Notes under the pieces: generated by a model
Told to the model about the DNA's origin: nothing
Database searches by the model: none
The model's input: the letters and a program-made list of their open reading frames with translations, nothing else
In this document: positions 26,401 to 38,559 of the stretch, piece by piece
How positions within the stretch are numbered: position 1 is the first letter of the stretch
Layout: every line of letters starts with the position of its first letter
Assembly (NCBI GenBank): GCA_015501585.1
Contig: JADNRY010000236.1
Coordinates: forward strand, 1-64,000
Origin: Rhodocollybia butyracea
Lineage: Eukaryota; Basidiomycota; Agaricomycetes; Agaricales; Omphalotaceae
Direction of reading: 5' to 3'
DNA length: 64,000 nucleotides
Position numbers and translations under genes: made by a program

Positions 26401-28395
26401 TAATTTGGCAACCTGAGATAAAGGAGCTTAAACCCTATCTAGTTATGGCCCTTCATATTTGGTGACGGCACTCCACGCTGACGTTTCCTTTTTTACTAGG
26501 CAACTTTAGAGAACGAAATACAGAACTTCCTCCTCTGTGTAGCGCGCTGGACTATTCGGTGGTTCAACAAGCCTAAATTCCATATTCTCGTTCATCTGCC
26601 AGAACACATCCGCCGTTTTGGACCGGCTATCCTTTTTGCTACTGAAGGGTTTGAGTCCTTCAATGCAGTCATTCGGGCTCAGAGCGTTCATTCTAACCGA
26701 CAAGCTCCATCTCGAGACATTGCTATTGCTTTTGCTAAGCAGAACCGCATTCGTCATCTGCTCAGCGGTGCCTTTTTCTTAGACCATGGAAAAATCCCCC
26801 CCGACATCGAAGGTGATAAAAACTTTATGGACTGTACACTTCCTCAGAGCGACCGAGTAACGGCGAGCCAGCGGTACTACCGCCTTGGAGGTTTCAGCCG
26901 CGACCATTTGGCTCGAGCAGGGCCTAGTCCTCTTGAGCTGCTTGAGCACTCAACAGCTACTATTGGGCAGTATCTTGGCCTAGCTTCTTCAAAACGTTTA
27001 TGTCTCACCTGGTAGGCTACGTTGTCATACCTACCTTATCTATCTTCTGTTCTTATCCATTTCTTGACAGGTACATGTACTTTAGATACAGGTGCGACTG
27101 CTCAGCGATGGCCCAATACCTTGTCAGGTAGACACGTATCTGCTTCCCCACTGTTTGGTGAAGACGAGGAATTGAATGGCACATTTCATCGTGCTAAAGA
27201 CCTGGTGCTGGGGAATAACGACAGGTGCTACCCAGAAACTTTTGTTGCCTGCAAAAACTTAGGAACAAGTGTGGCGGTAGATGGGGTGGACATTGCTCAG
27301 GTTAAGGAGGTGTTGTGGCGTTACCGTCCTAACACAATGCACAAGGTTGCAGACGCCGTGCTAGTGGAGGCTTACCAGGCTGGCCCGCAAACATCTATAC
27401 ATGGAATGCCGCGCCTCATCTCGTTAAAGAGCCTCCATCTCGTAGGGCCTGAGGTAAGTAGTTATTTGCGCATTTTCCATTCTACAGCTCATTTAGAAGT
27501 ACAGATGTTGCTTTGTACAACGAACGTTCAGCATGACTGCACCCGGAATTCCTGTACCATTGAATACGACGCCCCAGTTCGACAAGAACGTGAGCTGACA
27601 AGTCAATTCAAAGGCCAAGTTCACCATCGGGGAAACATCCTTGACCTAGTTCTCAATACTGCGCAAATGCGTGACGCTAAGTATATTCAGCGTTTTAGAG
27701 CCCCTCCCCAGCCATTGCCAGTCGACCACACTATCGAGTTAAGTGCTACTCGTGCATGGGATTTGGAAAATAAAAAAACAAAAGCCCGAAATCCTGCCTC
27801 TACTCCTGCATCTCCATCTCATAAAGGGTCTCCCTTGGCCACGTCGTCGTCGCGTATCACACACGCTCCCGCCCCTCAGCACTTGGAAACCCCGGCGTTA
27901 TCAGCGGAATGGCCTCTGTTGAACCGTTCTGCTACTCCGCACCGTCAAGAATCAGTATTCCAGCAAGGCTCCTCAAAACCACACCATATTTATCCCTCCT
28001 CCCCTATTCAGCAACCGCATTTGTGGCACCATGATCTTTCCAGCTCATATGCATCTCCTCCCCAACACCCACCAAGGCTTGCGACAACACCGGCTCACAT
28101 CTCTTCTCCCCCTGTATCTCCGTTTTTTCACAACCACCCTTCACTACATCGTTCTTTAGATGCGTATCCTCCGCCGCTGGCATACCAACCCCATACTTTG
28201 GCCTATTCGCCGCAGCACAGCCCGAACTATCCACCACAGCACAATTCCACCAGCATTTCGCACGTTTCTCAAGCTTATCACAACCCTCCAGCCCCAACAG
28301 CTGCCCAACCTAATCAGTACTTGAATGCAGCAAGGCCGTCTGGTGGCCAACTTCATGTCACCAGTATCCCGCCACCCCTTCCATTCAATCCTTAG
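23458..28395 (+). CDS. CACTA/EnSpm-like transposase (Agaricomycete repeat family), multi-exon
   Basis: This is a large split gene; exact ends are uncertain. Exons I can follow: about 23458-24050, 24110-24210, 24256-24488, 24536-25000, then further blocks to 26460, 26500-27010, 27070-27450 and 27510-28395. The N-terminus has a zinc-finger-like C-x2-C plus H-H pattern (VQCKPCR, RRHANSSRH). The core has WFPW followed by CTVDILMHLPR, HLSFYPE, SFPIWLYCDDTSGN, KWNKHNSFLFTAAGLPR, LALLGDNPMQSEFACHIG and FFCRVC. The C-terminus is a Pro/His-rich tail. I recognise it as a transposase repeated in mushroom genomes, probably of the EnSpm/CACTA-related KDZ-Plavaka group, from memory only. A one-base break is at the T run 24692-24697. 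Terminal inverted repeats were looked for and not found. Confidence 0.6.
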
Positions 28396-29367
28396 CCGCA
28401 GCCTCGTTTGCACCCTAGGAGCCGTTCCGGGGCCCACATCTCCATCCGAAGCTGGGGCATTTTGTTTGAGCGAAGGGGGTGCAAAGGGGGGGGAAAGGGG
28501 TAGTGCAGCAGGAGGGTCGGTGTTCTCGCCATCTTCTGCAGCTGAAAGATCTGACTCCGATAAATCTTCGCTGAGATATGCTCGCTGAAGCAACAGCCCA
28601 AGGTTGGCATTCGCAGATATCTCTGTGACCCAGCTGGCCGAAGACTTCTGAGTATTTGAGTTTAGTTATGCGGTAAGTCTGGGAGAGTTCATGTAGAGCT
28701 CACGTTGCCGTTGCCGACATCCATGGTCTAACGAAAGCCTACAAAAAAACGCGTCAGCCAGGGCCTAGGAAGCTGCATGCGCAGTGAGCAGGTAAAGTTT
28801 GCTGGGTGCTGGTTAAGTTTGCTGTTTTGTATGCTGGGTCCAGATGCAGTGCCGGATTTTGAAGCGTCCGAGTACCGAACACAGCAAAACGACACTACAG
28901 CTGGACCTTGCACAAAAGTGGCAAGTTAACGCGTCGCGTTAAACAGCTGGTGCCGTTTGAGGCCAGCGCAGCTCGGTTTTGAAGAGAACTTGGCTTAGTG
29001 AGAGACAAAATACACACCTTTCAAAAGCTGCAGGCAACAAAAGAAACCAAACCAAATAAAAAGTTTAAGGCGTTGGAAAGGAATGAACAAGCGGTGTTTC
29101 AGGCACAGACGCGTGTGTTTAAGTCACGGTCGCGTACGCCACATAATAGACGCCCACAGCTTGCTGTTCAGTGCAAGTTCAGCGTGCCGTTACAGCTTTA
29201 GTATCAGAGCTAAGACGTGTATGCCGTATCCCTTGATTTGTCGTTTCTTAAGTAGAGACGTTGAAGAAAAAGCGCGTTTTAAATAAGTAAATAAATCAGT
29301 AAACAAATCAGTAAATAAATCAGTACTTGAATCGTGTTAGCTGCTGCTACAGCCCCTTTCTCCCGCT
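28396..29367. other. Spacer within the putative transposon
   Basis: No gene is supported. A short direct repeat of the unit AAATCAGTAAA lies at about 29285-29325. An ORF-like stretch at 28325-28588 is out of frame with the transposase tail and is not credible. Confidence 0.4.
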
Positions 29368-30169
29368 CTATGCACAGCTCGCCGCATTCTCCAGCTCCCT
29401 ATGTGCAGCTTCCAAGCTCTTAATCACCTGGTCGACCTTTTCCTGAATACGCTCAGGGTTTTCTGCATGAACCGAGGGGGAGGTAAGGACAAATGCCAGT
29501 CGGGCAGACATGGCGAGAGTGGCCTTGGCCTTGGCCAGATCCTCGCGGGTCTCTGCAAGTACTTTTTGGAGATGGCGAAACTCCATGTTGCGGTAGTTGT
29601 TTTCGTGACACTCGTAATCGGCAGAAGCTCGCAAGGCGTCGTTGTTGGCCTCCGAGTTCTGAAGCTCTTCGTCTTTGGATTCCAGCTGAGTCTCTAGGTC
29701 GCGTACCCTTGCTTTGAGCGCCTTCACCTCAGGAGGTGGCCGCGACAAAGCTAACTTGTACGCCGCCTTGTACTGCTGAAGGTCGAGCTCCGTTTCCCTC
29801 AGCCTTAGCCGGGTCTCCCTCAGGTTTGTTTCTTGAACTGCGTCGGGCTCTCTAGGATAATTAATCAACACACTTGCTAAGAAAACCCAAAGAAGAGCAG
29901 ACTAACGGCGTAGGTGTACCATCTGAGCTGTTGCTCAACGTGGAAAGCTGGGTTGAGCTCGAGAGTAGGTCCGACGGCACCTTCTCCTCATTGGTACGTC
30001 TGCGTTTGCTAGGGGGAGGGCTGTCGACGTTCTCGTAGATTATAAATTGGTTTTTGTCGCCCCCAATGGCACAGGATTGGCCGAGTTTATACGGCTGGAT
30101 GGAGGTACGGCATTCAGACACGGTAAGAAGTTGTGAAAGAAAAAGACGTACAACTTCAATATCAGACAT
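29368..30169 (-). CDS. Coiled-coil protein of unknown function beside the transposase
   Basis: Two exons on the minus strand: from the start MSDIEVVRLFLSQLL at 30169 to a donor near 29907, then from 29854 to the stop at 29368. The junction joins SDGTPTP to EPDAVQETNLRE in frame. The first part ends in a basic PPPSKRRR stretch that could be a nuclear signal. The second part, about 160 residues, is a long heptad-rich coiled coil (ETRLRLRETELDLQQY; VKALKARVRDLETQLESK). It is divergent from the gene at 30429 with about 260 bases between starts. Domains are not recognised. A role in the transposon is an inference from position only. Confidence 0.55.
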
Positions 30170-30428
30170 TGATTTGAACTTAGTAGCAAGAGTCGAAAAT
30201 TTGCAGGCAAAGTGAGGAGCTTGTGAGGGAGCTGGGATGGGGCTTTGAAACACGAAACTTTCCGCCTTTATAGCCTTTTGCTGGTCACGTTCAGAGCACG
30301 GGAAATACCTTTGTTTATCCTTCAACGGCGCGTCTTCGTGTTCTGGCACGTTACCACCTACCGGCCTATAAAAGGGGCAAGTTTTTTGACGAGGTGTCTC
30401 AGTACACCCCATCGGCAAATATCCAGCC

Positions 30429-32009
30429 ATGTCCTCCAACTTTTCTTCTTCTCTGCATCACGCAGATTTTGCTCCGTACACGCCGTCGCCAGCTTCGGGC
30501 TCTGGCCTTTATCCATCCTATACACTGCCATCAGCTTCTCCAACTGCAAGCTCAACAGGCTCTGGCCCATATACGCCATCTCCGCCCCCTATAATCCAAC
30601 ACGAACGCAGCCGAATCGATTCACCCGCAGCGTTGACAGAGACGCCCTCTTTTGACGGCACTCCTATTGTCAGGCCTCTTTTTATTGACAACTTGGCCAT
30701 GGAGCACAAATTGACTGAGACTCAACGAAAAAAGCTGCACATCATGGCAAAGGTGCGCAGCGTTCTTCTCTGCAGGTTGTTGCATGCTCATGGCTTTTTC
30801 TAGTTTGCATCAGTCGAAGACGGGGTCAGGAAACCTGAACTTCTTGTCAAGCTGTACGAGATGTCGCTCCATTTTGAGCTCTACAACAACCCAAAAGCAG
30901 TTGAAGACCAAAACAGTACCGATACGTTGAGAGGAATGCTCCGGGACTTGCAGATCAGGCTGCAGCAGACGTTCGCCTTAACCCCTAATCAGAACGTGAG
31001 TTATTCAAAGCATTGCCGGCTTCGATGCTCAATAGAGAGGGTAGAAAACATCTCGGGCCATAGTCCAAGACTTGATCTATGACCCTTTGCGCACTTGCTA
31101 TCAAGACTTAGGGGCAGACGTTTTTGTACGGCGCCGTAGCTGAGACGTTTGCTTTATGCTCATGCAACCTTTCAGGACCATATAAAGAAGAACGCAAAGC
31201 AGTTTGGGTTTGACAACGTCTTTGGAGTTCCTGCATACGAGAAGGTCTTGGAGAAGTCAATTACAAGGCAGAGCTCCAGTGTACGAAACGGCCTGCGCCA
31301 GCATGTGAGGTATCCCTAGTATTTCAGTGATCAAGGCCGCTAACAACGCCTTCATAGCTCCGCGACGGAATGGGGCAAGGCGTTGGTGTTCTTGAATTCA
31401 CTGGCCGCATGAACCGTATCTATCTTCGTGCTGGAGGCCCTGCTCACAACCGAGAGCTCATCCTCAACAGGAACATTCTATTGGTACGTTTGTCTGCTAT
31501 AAATTCATCAGCTCATCAAGTAATTGTTTACCTACGTGCGCAGCGACACTTCATCCATCGAAATCCAAACGCAGTATGGATGGATGAGGAGCCCGAGCCA
31601 GAGAATGAGGAGGATTTTGCCCAACCTTCTACAGGAACCAAGAAAAGGAAGCTTAAGGCCACTGTAGGACGAGTGCCTAAAGGCCAAGATTTTTTGGGGT
31701 ATGGTCGATAAATGGTTTGCTGAAAAGATAGAGGCTTTCGGAAAGAAGATGACTGATCTAAGTTGGAAAGAGTACGTGCTTGTTCCGCTTTAGGGGGTTG
31801 TTCGATGGCGCTGACTTTAGTTGCGCAGATTCATCGATGAATGCCGTTGCCTCGATGAAGCAGGCTTTGATAGCTCTGCTCTGCATCAGGTTCCAATGGG
31901 CAATACCGAGCCTCCGTTGCCTGGTGCCGGCGTACCTCTTACTCAGGGCATAGCTTCGACTTCTAGACCTGCTGACGAGCGCATGCAGAGTCTCCTAGAT
32001 TGCGCATAA
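30429..32009 (+). CDS. Conserved-looking protein of unknown function beside the transposase
   Basis: Seven exons: the first ends at 30752, the second starts at 30804, and the others follow through GT-AG introns to the stop TAA at 32007-32009. The N-terminus is Ser/Pro/Thr-rich and disordered. The middle contains EMSLHFELYNNP, DHIKKNAKQFGFDNVFGVP, YEKVLEKSITRQSSSVRNG and LRDGMGQGVGVLEFTGRMNR. An acidic stretch EEPEPENEEDF is followed by a basic KKRKLK, a possible nuclear signal. The reading frame is broken by one extra T in the run 31690-31695; with five T it reads on into WGMVDKWFAEKIEAFGKKM. I do not recognise a domain; the regular splicing and clean frame argue for a real gene. Confidence 0.55.
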
Positions 32010-33425
32010 GCCTACGAATGTATAACCGTGCTCACTGCTCATAATATAGTAACCATACAACAAGTCTTGAGGTGTTGTATTATGTCTTGATTTACATAAG
32101 TTAGGCTACTTGAGAAAGGCTTTTATTACTCTTGGAGTTTTGTAAGACTGTGGCCTGTGTGCTGAAGTCGTGAAATCGCGTTCGCGGTGCAAGACGGAGG
32201 CAAATATACGGGTCCGGTTTGCACGTGATTGAGTTATTGGTTCAACTTCAACCACTTTGTCGCCTTCAAACTGCATTCATCTGGTCAAGATCTGTTCGCT
32301 CAAAGCCGCTCAAAACTCTCTCTAGTTCTCCCTAGTCCTATTCAACATGCTCAAGTTTCAAAGCAACCATACTGGTACAAGTACAAGATCCTCAACCTTC
32401 AACGCTTCAAAAAATGAATAGGACCCCAAGATTGTGTTTGCCTCAACGCGTTGACCTTTCTTCAAGTTTAACAGGGCTCTTTATTCAAGAACGCTCAAGA
32501 GCGCTCAAGTCTTTCGCTATAACGGTTGGTTCTGTTTTTCACAACGCTGACCAGTACTGACGTTGATCTCGCAGATATGTGGTGTACGGTAGGTTTTTTT
32601 TCTGTCTTCGCTAGCTGTTTAGCGACCTGTTCCTGTATGCAGTTGCCTTGTATAGTAGTCGCTTTGTAGTATAGTAATGGAATAGCATTATTATTACCAC
32701 TATTTGGAAGTATCGGGCCATCGGAATAAGAACCGGGAAAGAATCGGAACGGAAAGATTTGAAACAGATACAGTATACCAGGGGCCATCAGACACGAAGT
32801 GCTGGAGTCAAACTGTTTGCACTTGGGACAAGCTTGAGCCCAAGTACTGCCCCTCACTTCTGCCCTTAGTTGCAAAACGTTGGGGCCGCGGTTCATCAGC
32901 TCTGGGCTCTACTCAGGTTAATAGATTGGTCTGGGTGTGTACCTGGCATTACCTGGTATGTACCAGCTGATACCTTACCTGCCCCCAAACAATCAAGATC
33001 TCCCCGGGTTTTTGCGCTCTCCCCGTCAGCTTGGACTCTGCCACATACTGCGAGTGGTTCGCATCAGAGTGGACCATTTCAGAAAATTTGGAATCAGACC
33101 AATAGGCCGGGCCCTTATCTCGCTCAAAACTGCCTTATTCAAGCTTATTCATCGGTCAGCATTATGTGAGGTCCTTGGAAATAGTTAGAAATAGGAATCT
33201 GCTGAGCTTGTCAAGGCTTGTTATTGACAAAGATCGCTGTGCTATAAGCGATAATCGATTGGGACCCTGATCAGTCATCACACTCTAAGTAGTTTCATGA
33301 CTAAAAACTGGAGTTAGCGAGCTTATTCATACACTTTTCTTCTCTTAAAAGCAGGCCAGTTAGACTTCGAGATCCATTTTCTACCCACACTAACTCTTCT
33401 TCAGACTAGTCGCACAGAATTCGAA
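32010..33425. other. Intergenic region upstream of the GST array
   Basis: No gene is supported. The last 130 bases are the promoter of the first GST gene and match the promoter of the second copy (35950-36084), including CAGTTGGACTTCGAGATCC-type sequence. No transposon end was identified in the rest. Confidence 0.45.
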
Positions 33426-34428
33426 ATGGCCTTGGCTGAACCTCTCACTCTCTACGCTGCAAAGGTGAGTGGTGTACTCAGACTCTGTGTCCGTCGCTGA
33501 CCAGGACCCTTTGCATACTTTAGGTCTGCCCTTTTGCACACAGGGTGGGTCATAATTATCATCAATTGAATAGGTATAAATCTTAGACTTTCTTCCAGGT
33601 TGAACTAGCATTGGCGGAATCAGGATTGAAGAAGGATAAGGACTTTACACGATACGAGATTGATCTCCAGAATAAGCCAGAGTGGTACGAACCCAAAGTC
33701 AACGCGGCAGGCAAAGTGTGTCGTCGTTCCAATACTTACTGCTTCCTGAAATACAAAATCAATACTTATCATAACCTATCTACCCACCAAAGGTACCCGC
33801 AATCGCCTACGGCGGCCCAAAAGTCCCAGGAGATCAACCCTCCCCGGACTCCACCAAGCTCACCGAATCCCTCGTTCTCATCGAATTCGTCGCGGACCTT
33901 GTCCCAAACTCCTCTCTCCTCCCCTCCTCCCCAGTCCTCCGTGCCAAAACCCGGTTCTTCATAGACGCCTTCTCCACCCAATTCATGCCCCCAAGCTTCG
34001 CTTTCATATCCGGTAAAGGTCCCAGTGATGGACTTCTCAACGCTATCGAACAACTCCAAAACCTCATGGCCCCGTCGGGTTTCGTGATCGGTGATGGGAA
34101 GGAGTTCACCACCGCCGATGCGGCTATTATTCCTTTCTTTGCGCGAATGGAAGTAGGGCTGAAGAACGATTCGGGAGGATTTGAAGAGGGAGAAGGGACG
34201 AAGGCTTGGGAGGCGTTGATGACCGAGGGGAGGTTTGCGAGATGGAGAAAGTACTGGGCAGATGTTAAGGCAAGGGAATCGTTTAAGGACACGTTTGACG
34301 AGGTAAAGTACTGTTTTGAAATTTATTTGAACCCTCGTGTTAACCACAGTTCATCGTGATAGGAATACGTAGCACACTTCCAACGATTACACTGGGTGAA
34401 GGTGCGAGAGGAAGCTGCTGCGAAATGA
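33426..34428 (+). CDS. Omega-like glutathione S-transferase, copy 1
   Basis: Five exons: 33426-33464, 33524-33544, 33599-33715, 33793-34302, 34363-34428. The total is 753 bases, 250 residues, intact. The thioredoxin-fold N-terminus has the CPFAHR motif (in the second exon, encoding VCPFAHR) with a Cys in the place used as the catalytic residue by omega-class enzymes, then VELALAESGL and a helical C-terminal domain with FTTADAAIIPFFARME and RFARWRKYWADVKARESF. Omega-like GSTs catalyse thiol transfer and deglutathionylation; fungal ones act in stress and detoxification. A cytosolic site is likely because no signal peptide is seen. The promoter, exon structure and 3' end are shared with copy 2. 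It is followed by a block also found at 21400-22640. Confidence 0.85.
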
Positions 34429-34549
34429 CTCAAGTAGTTTGACTGAGCTTGCAAATCGATGAATAAATTGTACTTACTATTCAGGATCCGTTGTAACTTG
34501 CCAAGCAATATGTACCCTCTGAGAATGGTAGTAAGGTCCAACTGTGTAT

Positions 34550-35840
34550 GCTCATGAGGCAGGTTCATCACCCCGAGTCGAACCGCAAGAGGAAAAGCAG
34601 AAACAGAGGCCGCTCTATGAGGTCTACGCCTCAGGTCATAAGCGCATGCGAACTTGGAGTATGACTCTCCAAACACTCCAAGCACTACCGACGTGACTCG
34701 ACCTAATCTTGACAACGATAGATGTGAGAGATCATCGGCGCGAAGAGGTAGAAATGCTTTGCCAATACAACTTCAGTTTGAGCTGACTGCCTTAAAGTTA
34801 GTCTAAACTCACACTGATTCATTTACACCAGCTGGCGATCTACGTGACGACCACAACTTATTCGACCCTCTCTTCCATGGCTAGTTAGTTCATAAACAAT
34901 AAGTGTTCGCACATTCAAATATATTTCCGGTATTTTACCCCCAAGCAGGAAGGCGAAGAAGAGCTGCAAAAGAGACGGAGAGGCACGTTTGGATGACTCG
35001 GATTATGAGGGGAATTAATGGCCAAATATTCCATTTTTCTTTTTCGTGTGTTTTACTGGTTTTGTTCTACTCTTACTTTTCCTTAAGGCTGGAAGGAGAG
35101 GATGGCTTGAAAGTCAACTGGTATCAATTTATGGAGTCAGAAAGTTTTTGCACAGCCTCGCCACTTGCTCAAAGTAAAATCATAGTAAGCATGGCGTGTC
35201 ACGGTCTGTTTGTTTGAGGAAAAATTCTCACTCAGCTTGGCTAGCCGTCTTGTAGGTAGCGGAGAAGAGTCGTTTGCTAACAAAGTCTGGTGGCGACAGA
35301 CCCCAAATGATGACCGAATCATATGACCGTGCCTTCCACGCAACGTATCGTGTGCTTCTATTTCGTGACTCATAACTCGATTTTCCCCGACGAAATCTTA
35401 ACTTCCAGTGTCCATCTACGGAGAACCGCTTGTATTTTGTTGAAATTCGCCTTGGTTCCTCTGAAGCAACATGTCGAGTCACACTTCCGCCTGAAATAAT
35501 ATCACGCTTGAGGAAGGGCGCCTGATCATATGTATGCGAAACTTTCGATGTCCTAGGGCTGAAAGAGTACCAGAAACTCGCTGGAAGAATATACGGCGAG
35601 GCAAAACTATCGTGTTCTGGTATCCTAGGTAGAGCAGAAGGGAGACATTCCACCACTGGCTGTGAACATGTGAACAACGGACGGAGTACTGGAAAAATAG
35701 AGGATATACATGAGGTGCGTATCCCGGATTCTTTCTGTGGTGATATTTTTTATAATTGCTGGTCTATAGATATCTGATGAAGATGGCTGAATTCGCGTGC
35801 AACTTCGCGAAACTGCCGTATGAACAGAACACTATTTCAT
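34550..35840 (+). repeat. Duplicated non-coding block
   Basis: Colinear with 21400-22640. No intact ORF lies inside; both copies have many stops. Shared anchors are listed in that entry. It separates the two intact GST genes. Confidence 0.6.
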
Positions 35841-36084
35841 GAGAAAGTGCTTAGAAACAGGAATTTGTTGAGCGCCCACTGTACTAGAGTAGTGAATGGG
35901 GCGCTGCTGATTCACACTGTGGCGCCACGAAGTAGTAATCATCGTGCGTCATGATATCGCAATCTTCATAACCGGTACTTAAAGTTAGTGAGCTTATTCA
36001 TCCGCTTTTCTCACTTAAAAGTAGGTCAGTTGGACTTCGAGATCCATTTTTACCCACACCCAACTCTTCCTCACAGAAATCGAA

Positions 36085-37064
36085 ATGGCTTTGGCTGAAC
36101 CTCTCGTTCTCTATACTGCAAAGGTGACTAGTGTCTTCTGACTCTTATATCTCTTCTGACCCTTACAACTTTAGATCTGCCCTTATGCGCACAGGGTGTG
36201 TCCGAATTATCATCGATAATCAGTTTGATCCTAGACTTTCTTTCAGGTTGAACTAGCATTGGCGGAATCAGGATTAAAGAAGGATAAAGACTTCACACGA
36301 TACGAAATTGACCTCAAGAACAAGCCAGAGTGGTACCAACCCAAGATCAATCCAGCAAGCAAAGTGCGTCGTCGTTCCATACTTACTGGCCAATCCAATG
36401 CTTACCATAACCTACCAACCCACCAAAGGTCCCCGCAATCGCCTACGGCGGCCCCAAAGTCCCAGGAGATCAACCCTCCCCCTCCTCCACCAAAATCGCC
36501 GAATCCCTCGTCCTCCTCGAATTCGTCGCAGACCTCTTCCCAAACACCTCTCTCCTCCCCTCCTCCCCAGTCCTCCGTGCCAAAACCCGTTTCTTCATAG
36601 ACGCCTTCTCTACCAAGTTCACTCCCGCAAGCTTCGCTTTCATATCCGGTAAAGGTCCCAGAGATGGACTACTCAACGCTATCGAAAAGATTCAAGATCT
36701 CATGGCCCCGTCAGGTTTCGTGATCGGCGATGGGAAGGAGTTCACCACTGCTGATGCGGCTATTATTCCGTTCTTTGCGCGAATGGAGGTAGGGCTGAAG
36801 AATGATTTGGGAGGATTTGAGGAGGGAGAAGGGAAGAAGGCTTGGGAAGCATTGATGACTGAGGGGAGGTTTGCGAGGTGGAGGAAGTACTGGGCAGATG
36901 TTAAGGCGAGGGAATCGTTCAAGAATACGTTTGACGAGGTACAGTACTGTTTTGAAGTTCATTCGAAATCTCGTACTAACCACTGTTCATCATGATAGGA
37001 ATACATCGAACAGTCCCAGCGATCGCGCTGGTCGAAGGCACGAGAGGAAGCTGCTGCGAAATGA
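36085..37064 (+). CDS. Omega-like glutathione S-transferase, copy 2
   Basis: Five exons: 36085-36123, 36175-36195, 36247-36363, 36429-36938, 36999-37064. The exon lengths are identical to copy 1 (39, 21, 117, 510, 66 bases), giving 250 residues, intact. The active-site motif is CPYAHR instead of CPFAHR. The third exon and the C-terminal domain are very close to copy 1; the end EYIEQSQRSRWSKAREEAAAK differs more. The copy arose by duplication together with its promoter. It converges with a hydrophobin gene on the other strand (38385-37953). Confidence 0.85.
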
Positions 37065-37249
37065 CTCAGGAATCTGCTGTGAGGATAGTTCGACTGAGAC
37101 TGCGAATCGATGAATAAATTGTACTTACTATTCAGCATTCTTTGTGACTTGCAAAGCAACATGTACTTGTTTGTTTCTTCTATCATGTGAATGGTGGTAT
37201 CGCTATGACCCCTTGAAATTGCCTCTTCCATCCAAAAATACGTATGAAA

Positions 37250-37760
37250 CATTCATTCGGGCCGAATGAATGTCAAAGCGTAGTTTACCGGACGCTTTTC
37301 AGACCGCATGGAATTGTATCGATTGTAAGTATATTGCAGCCGAGTATGCCGTTGGGAGGGAGAACGCGGCTACAATAGCGAAGGCAAATGCTGGTGACAA
37401 AAGCCACTGTCCGTTCATCAGAACAACCTGAGCGAAGAATCGTCCTTTCACCCGTATAACGATCGCACTAGTGTAGAGCCCCTCTTAGAATATATCGTGA
37501 TTCTGTCAATGTATGTATCCTCTCCTTAGTGTTCTGTCAGGATCAAAACGAAAGCCTTTCAGAGCCCAGCTCGTTGGTAACAAGGGGGAGAAAGAAAGAA
37601 AGAAACACGCAGATCAATGCCTCGTATATATCTTTGCATGGGGAGATCCGGAAGTCAGAGTATACACAGAAAGCTGTCCCCCAACCCAATTTAACAATAT
37701 AAGCTGAACAGAGTCTATTAGAGCCTACTAGAACCCAGAAACAGCGTATCTCAGTGTCGA
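37250..37760 (+). repeat. Spacer repeat between GST and hydrophobin, copy 1
   Basis: This matches 43690-44190 and 54610-55140. Shared anchors include TATATCGTGATTCTGTCA, GTTCTGTCAGGA, GGGAGATCCGGAAGT, and AATATAAGCTGAA. No coding sequence. It marks the module boundary that has been duplicated. Confidence 0.65.
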
Positions 37761-37952
37761 TATTTTGTCACTAACGGCCAGGCCGGGCCACCTCAGAACT
37801 TTTGCAGGCAACCGGGTACTTCACGGCCGCTTCGTAGTCGTCGTATTCTCTTGCTATTCGCCACTCCTTCGAAGGTATTCTACTTTACAATTTACATATT
37901 CAAGTTGTTAATCAGCCTGTACGACTCATGAATGCGTACAGCTTGTTGCAGC

Positions 37953-38385
37953 TCATCGGAGGGTAACATGAGCGCAGCCGACGGAGACGATGTGATTACC
38001 TGCAAGGTTTCAGTCAGCAATGAAATCACGAACGTTCTGTATATTACCCTTCGTGCAGCAGACAGCTTCACCAGCGCTATGAATATAGTGATGAATATCG
38101 AACAAATATATATGATTAGAGCCTAATCACTTACCAGGAGCCGCCACCGGCAACGTTAATGTCAGAGCAACCAAAACCGACAAGGCCAGTTATATCCTTG
38201 GTGTTGATGCCAGCACGTTTAAGGAGCGCAACAATTGCGTGGTCTTTCAAAACTTTGGCAGCAGTTTCGGTCTTCTCGCAGCACTGAAGGGAACCAGTGG
38301 AGCAGATACTACTGGCCAGTGAAGTTGGGTTAGCAACTGCGAGAGTAGCGACAGCGGCAGTGACAAGAGCGAGCTTAATCTGCAT
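37953..38385 (-). CDS. Class I hydrophobin, copy 1
   Basis: Three exons on the minus strand: 38385-38135, 38076-38048, 37999-37953. The total is 327 bases, 108 residues. A signal peptide (MQIKLALVTAAVATLAVANP) is followed by the eight-cysteine hydrophobin pattern: C in SICSTG, CC in LQCCEK, C in GFGCSD, C formed across the first intron, CC in AVCCTK, and C in SVGCAHV. In hydrophobins these form four disulfides; the secreted protein coats hyphae and fruiting-body surfaces as an amphipathic film. A minus-strand TATAAAAG lies at 38473-38480, about 88 bases before the start. It is a paralogue of the genes at 40754 and 51335, with the same intron positions. Confidence 0.9.
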
Positions 38386-38472
38386 AACGGGTCTGAGTAA
38401 TGAAAACTCGGAGTACTTGAACGACGAGATTTGGTTGTTTGAGTGGAGAACATCCTCCCAACTTTGTGATAG

Positions 38473-38480
38473 CTTTTATA
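38473..38480 (-). promoter_or_regulatory. TATA box of hydrophobin copy 1
   Basis: TATAAAAG on the minus strand, 88 bases upstream of the ATG. The same motif at the same distance precedes hydrophobin copy 2. Confidence 0.6.
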
Positions 38481-38559
38481 CCTTTCCTCTGCTACATACA
38501 GATCTCGATCCTGCCTAAGTGGGATCCGATGTGTACTCAGTACTACCGGTCCCAGTCCC

